Source of the DNA: a bacterium
GTDB lineage: Bacteria > Hinthialibacterota > Hinthialibacteria > OLB16
Length of the DNA stretch: 64,000 nt
NCBI GenBank assembly: GCA_022072055.1
Contig: JAJVIK010000021.1
Location: 1-64,000, forward strand
Direction: 5' to 3'
The number at the start of each line of letters is the position of its first letter. Position 1 is the first letter of the stretch. Below are positions 44,546-52,799 of the stretch, in pieces. The translations under genes were made by a program, and so were the position numbers. The notes below the pieces were generated by a model. It made no database searches. It had not been told where the DNA came from and worked only from the letters and a program-made list of their open reading frames with translations.

Positions 44546-45634
44546 ATGTCCTTTGTCGACCAGATCAGGCCGCTCCTCGCCGATACGCGAGTCCCTCCGG
44601 CGCACGCCTTGGCGGCGTTCACCGAATTGCTCGAATTGGAGGGGAAGCTCTCCTGGCACGACACCGCCCAGGCCATGCGTTTGTTGGTGGGAGCCACCCC
44701 CACCGAGGAGGATCGCTTGGCGTTCCTGCGGGAGCTTGCCCCGGAGCGCGCCACGGGGGAGATGCTCGCGGCGGCGGCGGCGGTGTTGCGGGAGCTCGCC
44801 CCCGGCATCCCTTTTTCCGCCAAGGTGGTCTTTGACTGTTGCGGAACCGGCGGGGACCGTTTGGGGCTATTCAATTTCTCGACCCTGGCGGCCCTGGTGG
44901 TGGCCGCCGCGGGTGTCCCGGTCGCCAAGCATGGGAACCGAGCAATCACCTCCGGGTGCGGATCGGCGGACATCCTCACCGCGCTCGGTGTCCGGATCGA
45001 GGAAACTCCGGAACAGGTGGCAGAGCTCTTGAACAAGAACCGGATCGCCTTTCTCTTCGCCCCGCTTTTCCACACCGCCACCAAGAATGTCCAGCCTCTG
45101 CGGCTTAAACTCCGCGAGGAAGGGGTCGCGACCCTCTTCAATCTCCTTGGGCCGCTGACCAATCCCGTGCGACCCACGCATCAACTGGTGGGGGTCTTCG
45201 ATGACCGCCATCGCCGCCCCCTCGCGGAGGCCTTCAGCCTTCTGGGCTGCAGGCGGACCTGGATTGTCTCCGGCTGGGCGGGCGAAGGAGTTTGGATGGA
45301 TGAAGTTTCCCCTTGTGGTCCCACGCGAGTGACTGAGCTTTCGGATGGAGAGCTTCGCGAGCGAGTGCTTGATCCATCCGAGGTCGGGATGGAGCCGCCG
45401 CCGCTCGCGGCGTTGAAGGGAGGGGACGCGGCAACGAACGCGGCGCTTGCGCGCGAGGTCCTTTCCGGGAAGTCCTCTCCGATTTCCGAAGCGGTCGCGC
45501 TGAACGCCGGGGTGGCCCTCTTCGTGGCCGAGGCGACGGAAACTCCGCGTGAAGGGTTGGCGCGCGCGCGCGCCCTGCTAAAGTCAGGGGCCGCGTCTGA
45601 AGTTTTGGACCGCTGGGTGAAGATGACCAAATAG
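44546..45634 (+). CDS. trpD: Anthranilate phosphoribosyltransferase
   Basis: Attaches phosphoribosyl pyrophosphate to anthranilate in tryptophan synthesis. The 362-residue enzyme has the PRPP-binding FDCCGTGGDRLGLFNFST (about residue 96), KHGNRAITSGCGSADILTALG, and FAPLFHTATKNVQPLR and ATLFNLLGPLTNPVRP, all in correct order. The second Mg-binding loop (WMDEVSPCGPTRVTEL) is also present. It is isolated: no other trp gene is in the window. The ribosome-binding site is part of a hairpin described at 44503-44539, which may regulate it. Confidence 0.95.
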   Translation: MSFVDQIRPLLADTRVPPAHALAAFTELLELEGKLSWHDTAQAMRLLVGATPTEEDRLAFLRELAPERATGEMLAAAAAVLRELAPGIPFSAKVVFDCCGTGGDRLGLFNFSTLAALVVAAAGVPVAKHGNRAITSGCGSADILTALGVRIEETPEQVAELLNKNRIAFLFAPLFHTATKNVQPLRLKLREEGVATLFNLLGPLTNPVRPTHQLVGVFDDRHRRPLAEAFSLLGCRRTWIVSGWAGEGVWMDEVSPCGPTRVTELSDGELRERVLDPSEVGMEPPPLAALKGGDAATNAALAREVLSGKSSPISEAVALNAGVALFVAEATETPREGLARARALLKSGAASEVLDRWVKMTK

Positions 45635-45682
45635 GGATGCTTTGCCGATCAAAACCACAATGAATGGGAGGCCTGCCGGATC

Positions 45683-46651
45683 ATGGCGAAGAAGAGCGCG
45701 AACCTGAATCTTGTTACCACCCTCAAGGGGTCCATGCTGGAGGGTTATTTCCCCTCCGGCTGGAATCTGGCCAAGATAGACAAAATCTGCTCCAACCCAC
45801 CGGAGGCGATCCTCAACCGCGAAACCTGGTGGCACAAGAAGTTCGAGCCGGTTCCCTGCACCCCCGAGGATTTTCCGGTGCTGATGGGGCACGAGATCGC
45901 GCGCGACATCGCGCGCGCCCGCGAGGCGGGCCGTGAGATTGCCTTCATCTTCCCGGTCGGCCCGATGGGAATGTATCGCTGGACGGTTTATTTCCTTAAG
46001 GAATGGGGAGTGAAATGCAACCATGTGCATGGGTTCAACATGGATGAGTGGAGCGACGCGCGGGGAAACACGCTCCCCCCGGATGCCCCCGGCGCCTTCC
46101 AGGACGCCATGGAGCAGGCGTTCTACGGTCCGCTTGGAAATTGTACGGTCCCCAAGAAGCAGCGGCATTTCGCCACCAAGAACTCCCTTCCCAAGTTCGC
46201 CGGGCAGATCGCTGAAATCCGCAAGCGTGGCGGGACCCTTCATGTGGTCTTCGGCATCGGGCGCGCTTGTCACATTGCTTTTTGGGAGCCGCACTTCGCG
46301 AGGGAATACGCCACGGTCGATCTGTGGAAGGCCGACACCCATCGTCTGGGGGCGCGGCTTCACCCGATGACCATCGAGCAAAACGCAATCACCAGCTTCA
46401 AGAGCCGGACCACGCTGGTTCCAGCCTACGCCAACACGATTGGGCCGGGCCTCTTTCTCAAGGCCAACAAGATCATCGGCGGGTGCGATGGGGCGCTCGG
46501 ACGTGGAATGATGTGGCAGGGGATGTCGCTGTGGATGACCTTGCACCACGAGCCGACGCCGTGGATTCCGAGCACCTTCATGCCGACCCTTGCCGGTCGC
46601 TTGTTCTTCTATGAGGAGCTCGCGGGTCCGCTCCTGGCGGAATGCAACTGA
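45683..46651 (+). CDS. NagB-like (glucosamine-6-phosphate isomerase family) protein
   Basis: A 322-residue protein of the GlcN6P deaminase/isomerase fold. The segments [16 protein letters not shown] (Asp matching E. coli NagB Asp72), [14 protein letters not shown] (matching GVGNDGHIAFNEP, His197 and Glu202 kept) and [19 protein letters not shown] (phosphate-binding-like) align in order. In this protein the NDG triplet is RAC, so the catalytic Asp141 of E. coli NagB is Ala195, and Asn147 is Trp. The activity may therefore differ from the canonical deaminase. An N-terminal extension of about 60 residues ([20 protein letters not shown]) is not in short NagB. No N-acetylglucosamine genes flank it. 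Confidence 0.8.
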   Translation: MAKKSANLNLVTTLKGSMLEGYFPSGWNLAKIDKICSNPPEAILNRETWWHKKFEPVPCTPEDFPVLMGHEIARDIARAREAGREIAFIFPVGPMGMYRWTVYFLKEWGVKCNHVHGFNMDEWSDARGNTLPPDAPGAFQDAMEQAFYGPLGNCTVPKKQRHFATKNSLPKFAGQIAEIRKRGGTLHVVFGIGRACHIAFWEPHFAREYATVDLWKADTHRLGARLHPMTIEQNAITSFKSRTTLVPAYANTIGPGLFLKANKIIGGCDGALGRGMMWQGMSLWMTLHHEPTPWIPSTFMPTLAGRLFFYEELAGPLLAECN

Positions 46652-46687
46652 GGGAGAGCGGAACGCCTTGCGCGGAGCGCGCGGCGT

Positions 46688-47089
46688 ATGGACCGGGCCA
46701 TGCCTGAGATAGCCCGGCGACTGGCCATCCCCACGGACCTCGCGCGCGTTTTCGCCGAGCTTTCCACCCAGGTGGGGTTGGAGGGCTGGCTCGCCTCCAA
46801 GGTGGAAGGGGAGCCGCGTCTTGGGGTGCGACTCAAATTCAGCCTGGGCGCGTTGCCCCTGGATGTGGTGGTGGCTGAAATGGAAGCGCCCCGGGCGACC
46901 ACATGGCGCTGTGTCGGCGGGCCGGACGATTGGATCGGAACCGATATCGTCTTTCGCCTTTCTCAAGAGGCGGGGGGGGTCCATATGGACTTCCGCCACC
47001 GCCGTTGGCGGGAGGAAAACAGTGTCTTCCGGGAGGCGGAGCGCGAATGGGAGGCGGCGCTTGAACGACTTCGAGACAGGTTGGCTTAG
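46688..47089 (+). CDS. SRPBCC-superfamily protein
   Basis: A 133-residue protein that looks like a START/polyketide-cyclase-type (SRPBCC) domain: an N-terminal strand IARRLAIPTDLARVFAELSTQVGLEGW, then beta strands with GARL-type turns (RLGVRLKFSL), a WIGTDIVFRL strand, and a long C-terminal helix (EAEREWEAALERLRDRL). These bind small hydrophobic ligands or act in stress responses; no ligand can be named. A second ATG 12 bases on is possible. Its TAG overlaps the stop of the convergent glnE. Confidence 0.6.
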   Translation: MDRAMPEIARRLAIPTDLARVFAELSTQVGLEGWLASKVEGEPRLGVRLKFSLGALPLDVVVAEMEAPRATTWRCVGGPDDWIGTDIVFRLSQEAGGVHMDFRHRRWREENSVFREAEREWEAALERLRDRLA

Positions 47090-50000
47090 ACCTTTTCAAA
47101 CCCGCGCTCGAACGTCTCATCGAAGATCGCTCGGATTCTGGCGCGATGGGCGGAGTCTCGCTGAAGCAGCGACTCGACCGAAAGGGTCTCCCGAAGGGTG
47201 TCCGTGGAGCGCTTGGCGGCGGTGTTGAGGCACCCAACCAGATGTTCAAGGGTTTCCGCCTCTTGGGGCAGTCCGCGCGAGCCGGACTTATCGAGAAGAT
47301 GCAGGCGGTTTTCGATCTCGCGGAGGAACAGATACCCGTCCATGAGCGCGTGCGCCTGGGTGTGAGTGAGGACATCCAGGTCGCGAAGCGCTTCCAGCGA
47401 CCGGATCGCGTTGGGGGTCCGAATCTCCGGGTGGTCCGTCCCCCAACGGAGTTGCCCCGCCTGTGCGATGAACTCGACATCCAGCAGCCCTCCCGGTCCC
47501 GCCTTCAGAATCTGTTCATGTTTTTCCTTGCCGATTCGGAGACGCATCCCCTTCACTTCCGCGAGAACCGCCTCATCGGCGGGACTGGAAAACACCCAGG
47601 CCAAGAGTTCATCCCGGATCCGGTTCACCAGCTGGGGATCCCCCCAAATCGGCCGCAGCCGCGAGAGCGCGAGGCGCTCCCAGGTCTGACCTTCTTCGCG
47701 GTAATAGCCCAGCGCCCCATCGACGGATGGGACCAGCGGCGCGCTCTTGCCGTGCGGGCGCAGGCGAACATCGACCGGGAATAACCTTCCTTCGGGTAGT
47801 CTGGCGCCCATCGCCACGGTCAAATCCGAGGCCAGACGTTGCGCCGGCTCGGAATCCGGAATCCGCTCGCTGTCATACAAGATCATCAGGTCAAGGTCCG
47901 AGGCGAACCCGAGTTCCCCACCCCCGAGCTTCCCCAATCCGAAAACCAGCATCCCCTCCCTGCCCTGTTCCCAAGTGAGGTCAATACACCGGTCGAGGCA
48001 AAACTCGGCCAAGGTCGTGATGTCCATGGAGGTCTGGCTGATGTCTGAAAGGCCGAGCACAAAGCGCGAGGCGATCTGGGCGTCCGCGCGCACTCGCCAG
48101 GTCCGGAGCAGCGAAAGGTCCGAGGCGACATGATTGGCGTTGGCGCTCCAGGACCTGAACGATTCAGCCGCCTCTTGGCGGGATGTGGGGGGCGCGGTGG
48201 TGGCAAGCGACACGAGCTCCTCCCCCAAGGGAAGCGCGGAGGAGAGCAGACTGGAAAGGTATGGGCTGGCGGCCCCCACGGTCACCAAGAAAGAGATCAG
48301 CTGCGGGTTTTCCTCGGCGATGGACAGGAAGGTCGAGCGCGCGGGGGTGGCATGGCAGGTCGCCTCGAAGGCCCGCCAACCCTGCTCCGGCGAGGGGGTG
48401 TCCCGCAGGGCCGAAAGCAACCTCGGTAAGATCGCCTTGAGCAACCGCCTCAGCTTGCTGTTCAAGTGGGGGGCCTCGGGGTCTTCGGCAAGACCCTGAA
48501 GGGAGCGGAAAATCGCTTCCGGGTCCCGGAAACCAAAGGAGCGAAGGCTTTCGGCCGCTTGAGCGCTCAGGGTCGGCTGGTCAAGAATCTTGCCCACCGC
48601 TTCCTCTTCCTCATCGGCCCGAAAGACAGTCCGGAAAATGGCGTGAACCTGATCCATTGTGGAGAATAGGTCTTCCTCCAGCGCGGCTCCGTTTGAATAG
48701 CCAAGACTCGCGGCGAGAACCTCCAGTTTGGGTCCCGGCGGGGGCAGGTGGTATTTCTGCATGTCATCCATCTGGACGCGATGCTCGACTTTTCGCAGGA
48801 AGCTGTAAGCCTCGGAAAGAAGCGTGTAGTCCTTTTCTCCCATCAGACCGCTTTGGTGAATGCGGCGAATAATCTCGAAGAGGGCGCCGCGACGGAGTTC
48901 CGGAAACTGGCCGCCATAGAGAACCTGGACAGCCTGCACCAGGAACTCGATGTCTCGGATTCCGCCCGGACCGTTCTTCACATTGCGACGACGCGAGGCG
49001 GCATCCGAACCCGCTTGGGTGATGGAGCGCATCCGGAGGTTGCGCATGTCGCGCAGGGTTTCCTCCACCTCGATGGTGTCCACATATTTCCTGAAGATGA
49101 AATCTTCGACCTCCCCCAGGAACGCCTCACCCACGTCACGCCCCCCGGCGGAGACCCGGGCGCGGGTGAGGGCCTGACGCTCCCAGCGTTGCCCCCAGTT
49201 CTGGTAGTACTGCAGCGCCGAATCGACCGTGCGCACCAGCGGCCCGGCGGCCCCTTCGGGACGCAGGCGCATGTCGATTCGATAGACAATCCCCAAGCCT
49301 CCCGGCTCGGATATCAGCTCGATCAAACGGGTCCCGACCTCGGTGAAGAAGGTCTCGAACTCGGTTCCGCGTGTCCTGGCCGAGGGATGGCTCTCCGCCT
49401 TATAGCGGGCATAGGGATGCTGAGCGAGCCACTCGGAGTAAGTGGCCTGTCGGTTTTCGAGCTCGGTTCGCCCCTCGGCGGGCGCGAGAAAAATCAGGTC
49501 CAAGTCGCTGCTGAAATTGAGCTCGCGGCTGCCATGCTTCCCAAGGCTGAGGATCGCCAGTTCGGCGAAATCCCCATTGTGAAAACGTGGGGCGCCGAGG
49601 GCCATCAGGGTATCGGCGTAGGCGCGTTCGTATGCCGCTTGGAGGATCACATCCGCGAGATCCGAGAGCTCGCGCGACAGGATTTCAATGGAGGCTTTCC
49701 GGGTGATGTCGCGGACAGCGATCCGGAAAACTTCATGGAGGCGGAAGCGCGCCAGACCGAGGCGAAACGGTTCGCTCGGCCCAAGGGAGGCGAGATGCTG
49801 ATGGAGCTCTTTTTCATAAACCTCTCGGCTGCTTGAAAGGCTGAAATCATGGTCCGATTCAAAACTGGTGAGCAGTCCCGGCTCACGTTCGAGGATGAAG
49901 GTCAGGAATTCGCTCTGTGACAGGGTCCTACAAAGGATCCCGAGAAGCGGTTTGGGCTTGTCAGCCTCAAACAGCGCCCGTTCCACCCAAGGATGGGTGG

Positions 50001-50130
50001 ATTCGGCCTGGAGAATCCGTCCCAGCCGGACACACGAAATCTCCGGATTGCGGCACTCCGCGAGCATTTGGGAGACCGAGGCCAGACGCGCCCCGGTAAA
50101 ACAGGAAGGTGGAAGCGCGGAGTCAGTCAC
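47086..50130 (-). CDS. glnE: Bifunctional glutamine synthetase adenylyltransferase/adenylyl-removing enzyme
   Basis: Adenylylates and deadenylylates glutamine synthetase in response to nitrogen status through PII. The 1014-residue protein has the two nucleotidyltransferase domains. The N-terminal one (removing activity) has LSLGKHGSRELNFSSDLDLIF (about residue 215) and the C-terminal one (adenylylating) has FGLGKLGGGELGFASDLDLMIL (about residue 735). Both retain the G-S/G-x-D-x-D metal-binding motif, and both are followed by the helical PII-response-type regions (VDMRLRPEGAAGPLV and VDVRLRPHGKSAPLV). It is full length. It is the last gene of the minus-strand unit with apbE and doxX. Confidence 0.95.
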   Translation of the reverse strand: MTDSALPPSCFTGARLASVSQMLAECRNPEISCVRLGRILQAESTHPWVERALFEADKPKPLLGILCRTLSQSEFLTFILEREPGLLTSFESDHDFSLSSSREVYEKELHQHLASLGPSEPFRLGLARFRLHEVFRIAVRDITRKASIEILSRELSDLADVILQAAYERAYADTLMALGAPRFHNGDFAELAILSLGKHGSRELNFSSDLDLIFLAPAEGRTELENRQATYSEWLAQHPYARYKAESHPSARTRGTEFETFFTEVGTRLIELISEPGGLGIVYRIDMRLRPEGAAGPLVRTVDSALQYYQNWGQRWERQALTRARVSAGGRDVGEAFLGEVEDFIFRKYVDTIEVEETLRDMRNLRMRSITQAGSDAASRRRNVKNGPGGIRDIEFLVQAVQVLYGGQFPELRRGALFEIIRRIHQSGLMGEKDYTLLSEAYSFLRKVEHRVQMDDMQKYHLPPPGPKLEVLAASLGYSNGAALEEDLFSTMDQVHAIFRTVFRADEEEEAVGKILDQPTLSAQAAESLRSFGFRDPEAIFRSLQGLAEDPEAPHLNSKLRRLLKAILPRLLSALRDTPSPEQGWRAFEATCHATPARSTFLSIAEENPQLISFLVTVGAASPYLSSLLSSALPLGEELVSLATTAPPTSRQEAAESFRSWSANANHVASDLSLLRTWRVRADAQIASRFVLGLSDISQTSMDITTLAEFCLDRCIDLTWEQGREGMLVFGLGKLGGGELGFASDLDLMILYDSERIPDSEPAQRLASDLTVAMGARLPEGRLFPVDVRLRPHGKSAPLVPSVDGALGYYREEGQTWERLALSRLRPIWGDPQLVNRIRDELLAWVFSSPADEAVLAEVKGMRLRIGKEKHEQILKAGPGGLLDVEFIAQAGQLRWGTDHPEIRTPNAIRSLEALRDLDVLTHTQAHALMDGYLFLREIENRLHLLDKSGSRGLPQEAETLEHLVGCLNTAAKRSTDTLRETLSVESLLQRDSAHRARIRAIFDETFERGFEKV

Positions 50131-50175
50131 GGCGCATGCGCGATCCCGCGGGCGCGAATGCCTGGGTCTGCGCGC

Positions 50176-50712
50176 TCAAGCCTCCTGAGACCTTCGCCCC
50201 ACCAGCCATTCGGGGAAATGTTTCCCCACGAGAGGAAACAGGAGGGCATCCAACCCGGCAAACCGACCGGTCGGGAACACCAGCACCACGATCAGCGCGA
50301 GACCCTCAACCAGGTTCTTGTTCACGATCAGGTAATTGCTCTCGGTTTGCGGCTGAGGAACCCAACCCCAAGGGGGCATCGAAAGATAGAACAGGGTGAG
50401 CAGCGCAATTCCGATCACCGCCCCGGCGCGAGTGAAGAGCCCGAGTAGGAGCAAGGCGCCCGCCACGATCAGGCCGTACATCACGCAGGTGTCGGCCACA
50501 CGCAGCATCCACTCGTTGCCTTCCGTGGCCATCATCCGAAAAATTCCCGCGAAAGGTCCCAGGGAGCCGGACAGGTATCCGGCGGAGCTCCAGGTCATGG
50601 AGTTGAATTTACCGATCCCCTCCGAGAGGAGGTGCCAGCCGATGGCTAGCCTGAGGGTCACCAGGCAAAACCTCTGGGTGCCCGATAAGTCATGTCCTTT
50701 GGGGGATGTCAA
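50176..50712 (-). CDS. DoxX-family membrane protein
   Basis: A 178-residue integral membrane protein with four hydrophobic helices. The first contains LRLAIGWHLLSEGIGKFNS, the DoxX start motif. Later helices are VMYGLIVAGALLLLGLF, AVIGIALLTLFYLSMPP and LVEGLALIVVLVFP. DoxX proteins pair with thiosulfate:quinone or other redox enzymes, or have unknown roles. The start overlaps the apbE stop by 4 bases (ATGA). It is followed by glnE after 45 bases. Confidence 0.8.
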   Translation of the reverse strand: MTSPKGHDLSGTQRFCLVTLRLAIGWHLLSEGIGKFNSMTWSSAGYLSGSLGPFAGIFRMMATEGNEWMLRVADTCVMYGLIVAGALLLLGLFTRAGAVIGIALLTLFYLSMPPWGWVPQPQTESNYLIVNKNLVEGLALIVVLVFPTGRFAGLDALLFPLVGKHFPEWLVGRRSQEA

Positions 50713-51773
50713 AGTAGCGCCTCCAGCGAGTGCTCAGGAATTCCGGCGTGGACCATTTCAATTCCATCCGTTTGGGGGGAACGGCGGACCGCAAGGACTC
50801 CCACGTCGGGATGTTTTTTGCAGTATTCCAGGGTTTTGTCCAGTCCCATGACCAGGAAGGCGGTGGAAAGCCCCTCGGCGCGCGCGGCGGAGGGGGTCTT
50901 GACGGTCACCGAGAGCAGGTCCCCTTCGAGAGGGCGCCCTGTCCGGGGATCGAGCACATGGGAAGTCTCACCCGCCAACAGCGTCTCCAGGCGCTCCGAA
51001 GAGGTCGAAAGCGCCTCGTTGGAAAGGCGGACCTTGGCGATGGGACGGTCCCAGTTGGTGGGGTCCACCACGGTCACCAGCCAGCCCGCTTCCCAGGTGG
51101 AGGACCCGCGCGCCAGGACACTGCTGTGACCGCCATGCAGGAGAAAATGCTCCAGTCCCCCGGCGCGGACCTCCTCGGCCACTCGGTCCAAGGCATAGCC
51201 CTTGCCGATGGCCCCAAAGTTGATCCCCACCCCCGGCCGAGAAAAACGGACCGAGCGGCGCTCGGGGTTCAGCACGACCTTGTCCATCCCGGAGACCTCA
51301 AGCGCCGCCGCGATTTCTTCCGGCGAGGGGGTTCGTCGCGGCCCCTTGAAGACCCCCCATGCGACGAGGAGCGGATGGACCGCCACATCAAAGCAGCCCT
51401 CGGTCTCCTCCCACAGGGCGCGACTCAGCCCAAGCAATTCAAAAAGTTCGGCCTCGACTGCTACTTCACCCTCAAAGGCGGAGCGGTTAAGCCCGCAGAC
51501 TTCACTGGTGTCGCGATAGACCGTGAGCTGGGCTTCGAGCCGGTCGATCCGATCGAGGCCCGCCCGCGCAACGGGCGCAAGGTCGGCGTCGATCACCTCG
51601 ATCAGGATCTCGAAGCGGGTGGCCATGGCCTCGCGACGGAACTTGTACAGCCACCCCTCGCCCGCGCCTTCGGATTGCGGGGGGGCCAGTTCCCCCCCGG
51701 TGAGAGTCGCGGCGAGGCGACCGAGGGTCTTGGGATTGAGGAAATCACGTCGGGAATGGGGGGAAAGGGCCAT
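50709..51773 (-). CDS. apbE: FAD:protein FMN transferase
   Basis: Attaches FMN covalently to Thr or Ser of target proteins, usually outside the cytoplasm. The 354-residue product has the ApbE signatures: AMATRFEILIEV (about residue 50), DVAVHPLLVAWG, GVGINFGAIGKGYALDRVAE (the flavin-binding region, about 175) and a metal-binding tail with LSTSSERLETLLAGETSHVLDPRTGRPLE and VKTPSAARAEGLSTAFLVMG. The N-terminus carries SRRDFL resembling a twin-arginine motif, but no strong hydrophobic stretch follows, so export is uncertain. It is coupled to the DoxX gene. No flavinylation target motif was found in its neighbours. Confidence 0.9.
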   Translation of the reverse strand: MALSPHSRRDFLNPKTLGRLAATLTGGELAPPQSEGAGEGWLYKFRREAMATRFEILIEVIDADLAPVARAGLDRIDRLEAQLTVYRDTSEVCGLNRSAFEGEVAVEAELFELLGLSRALWEETEGCFDVAVHPLLVAWGVFKGPRRTPSPEEIAAALEVSGMDKVVLNPERRSVRFSRPGVGINFGAIGKGYALDRVAEEVRAGGLEHFLLHGGHSSVLARGSSTWEAGWLVTVVDPTNWDRPIAKVRLSNEALSTSSERLETLLAGETSHVLDPRTGRPLEGDLLSVTVKTPSAARAEGLSTAFLVMGLDKTLEYCKKHPDVGVLAVRRSPQTDGIEMVHAGIPEHSLEALL

Positions 51774-51829
51774 GATTCGCCACCAAGGGTATCATAGCCC
51801 TCCAGGGGCGGAAGGCGGACAAGTCTGGA

Positions 51830-51894
51830 GGAGGGACACGCTCGGTCGTGGCCGGTCTTGCGGGGCCACGGGACGCGACGGAGCGCGCCCCTCC
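51830..51894 (+). repeat. Nested palindromic intergenic element
   Basis: Outer arms GGAGGGACACGCTC (51830-51843) and GAGCGCGCCCCTCC (51881-51894) are complementary at 12 of 14 positions. The inside has GTCG/CGAC and a perfect 7-bp stem CGTGGCC (51847-51853)/GGCCACG (51864-51870) with a 10-base loop. It lies in the 147-base gap between apbE and the pseudopilin. It has the shape of a REP-type or small mobile element; only one copy is in this window. Confidence 0.65.
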
Positions 51895-51920
51895 AACGCT
51901 ACATTCAAGCGAGAACTGCT

Positions 51921-52655
51921 CTAGAACGTTCGCAGGGGATTGTAGGTCAGCTTGGCCTGGGCCGTGTTGGTGGTCACCACCACCCACAGATCCCCGCAGC
52001 TCTTTGTCCCGTTGGTCGGATTGAAGACCATCGCCTTGCCCGGATCGCACGGGGGGCATCCCTTCCAGGCGGGACAGTTCCCCTCGCGGTGCCCCGTGAT
52101 CTTGTCGGGACCGGAGGCGAAATAGACTCCCAGTCGAATACCGCGAATATCCTCGGGTGAATTATCACCGAAATACAGAGTGTCATACCCCATCGAAACC
52201 GAACCGTCCGACCAGGGTTCTCGAGTGGCGTCCAATTCGACATAGCGCACCGGGGAGGTCAGAGGACAATGGAGCCCCGGGCCGTTGTATTTCAGTTGGT
52301 ACTCGCCGGGGAGCCCGCCAGCGTCGTTGATAAACTCAAGCCCCCCTTTGCTCCTTACCGAGCCCGGAGGCGGCTCGTTCAACGGACACGGAACATTGAG
52401 GACCGAACTGCCTCTGTTACGAGTCTTCCGCTTGGGTGGATCGTTGAAGTCGGAATAGAAGAACTGGTTGTCGGTGAAGAAGGCCATGGCTCCGGTTTCG
52501 TTGGTGCGAAGCACGGCCTTGGCCTTGGTGATTCGGGCCCGTTCCTGGGCTTCCAGGAAGTTGGGCAACGCGATGGCGATCAGAATGAGGATGATCGCGA
52601 TGACAATCAACAACTCGATCAGGGTGAATGCACGGACGGACTTTTTGCTGAACAT
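51921..52655 (-). CDS. Type II secretion/type IV pilus pseudopilin
   Basis: A 244-residue pseudopilin. After a short basic leader (MFSKKSVRA) comes FTLIELLIVIAIILILIAIALPNFLEAQ, the methylated N-terminal helix with Glu5; cleavage would be before Phe10. Here Ala replaces the usual Gly before the cut site. The C-terminal 200 residues form an adhesive or calcium-binding-type globular domain with many Cys (CPLNEPP, CPAWKGCPPCDPG) and a GYDTLYFGDNS segment. It is typical of PVC-type single-gene prepilins. It has two sigma-54-like promoter motifs upstream (52706-52741). It is a different type from the shorter pseudopilin at 22279. Confidence 0.85.
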   Translation of the reverse strand: MFSKKSVRAFTLIELLIVIAIILILIAIALPNFLEAQERARITKAKAVLRTNETGAMAFFTDNQFFYSDFNDPPKRKTRNRGSSVLNVPCPLNEPPPGSVRSKGGLEFINDAGGLPGEYQLKYNGPGLHCPLTSPVRYVELDATREPWSDGSVSMGYDTLYFGDNSPEDIRGIRLGVYFASGPDKITGHREGNCPAWKGCPPCDPGKAMVFNPTNGTKSCGDLWVVVTTNTAQAKLTYNPLRTF

Positions 52656-52705
52656 GGTTGGACCTCGCTCAAATTAAGGGGTGGTAACAGAGTGAGACAA
52701 GACAG

Positions 52706-52720
52706 GCAAGAAAACTGCCA
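52706..52720 (-). promoter_or_regulatory. Sigma-54 promoter upstream of the pseudopilin
   Basis: On the minus strand TGGCAG-TTTTC-TTGC matches the -24/-12 pattern TGGCAC-N5-TTGC at 9 of 10 fixed positions with the required 10 bases between GG and GC. Transcription would start near 52694, giving a leader of about 40 bases that contains the GAGG ribosome-binding site of the pseudopilin. Confidence 0.7.
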
Positions 52721-52725
52721 CATAG

Positions 52726-52741
52726 TGCTTTTAAGCTGCCA
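52726..52741 (-). promoter_or_regulatory. Second, weaker sigma-54-like motif
   Basis: TGGCAG-CTTAA-AAGC on the minus strand, 21 bases upstream of the better one, keeps GG and GC with the correct 10-base spacing but lacks the TT before GC. It may be an extra RNA polymerase-sigma-54 contact or a chance match. Confidence 0.3.
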
Positions 52742-52799
52742 CGGACCCCCATCCGTGTCAACGACAAAATCGCGCGGGGAACCCAAGTCCAACCGAGGC

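Noticed and set aside
48748-49836. Plus-strand open frame (362 residues) opposite glnE
   Set aside because: It lies wholly inside glnE, in antisense, and shows only composition-driven sequence.
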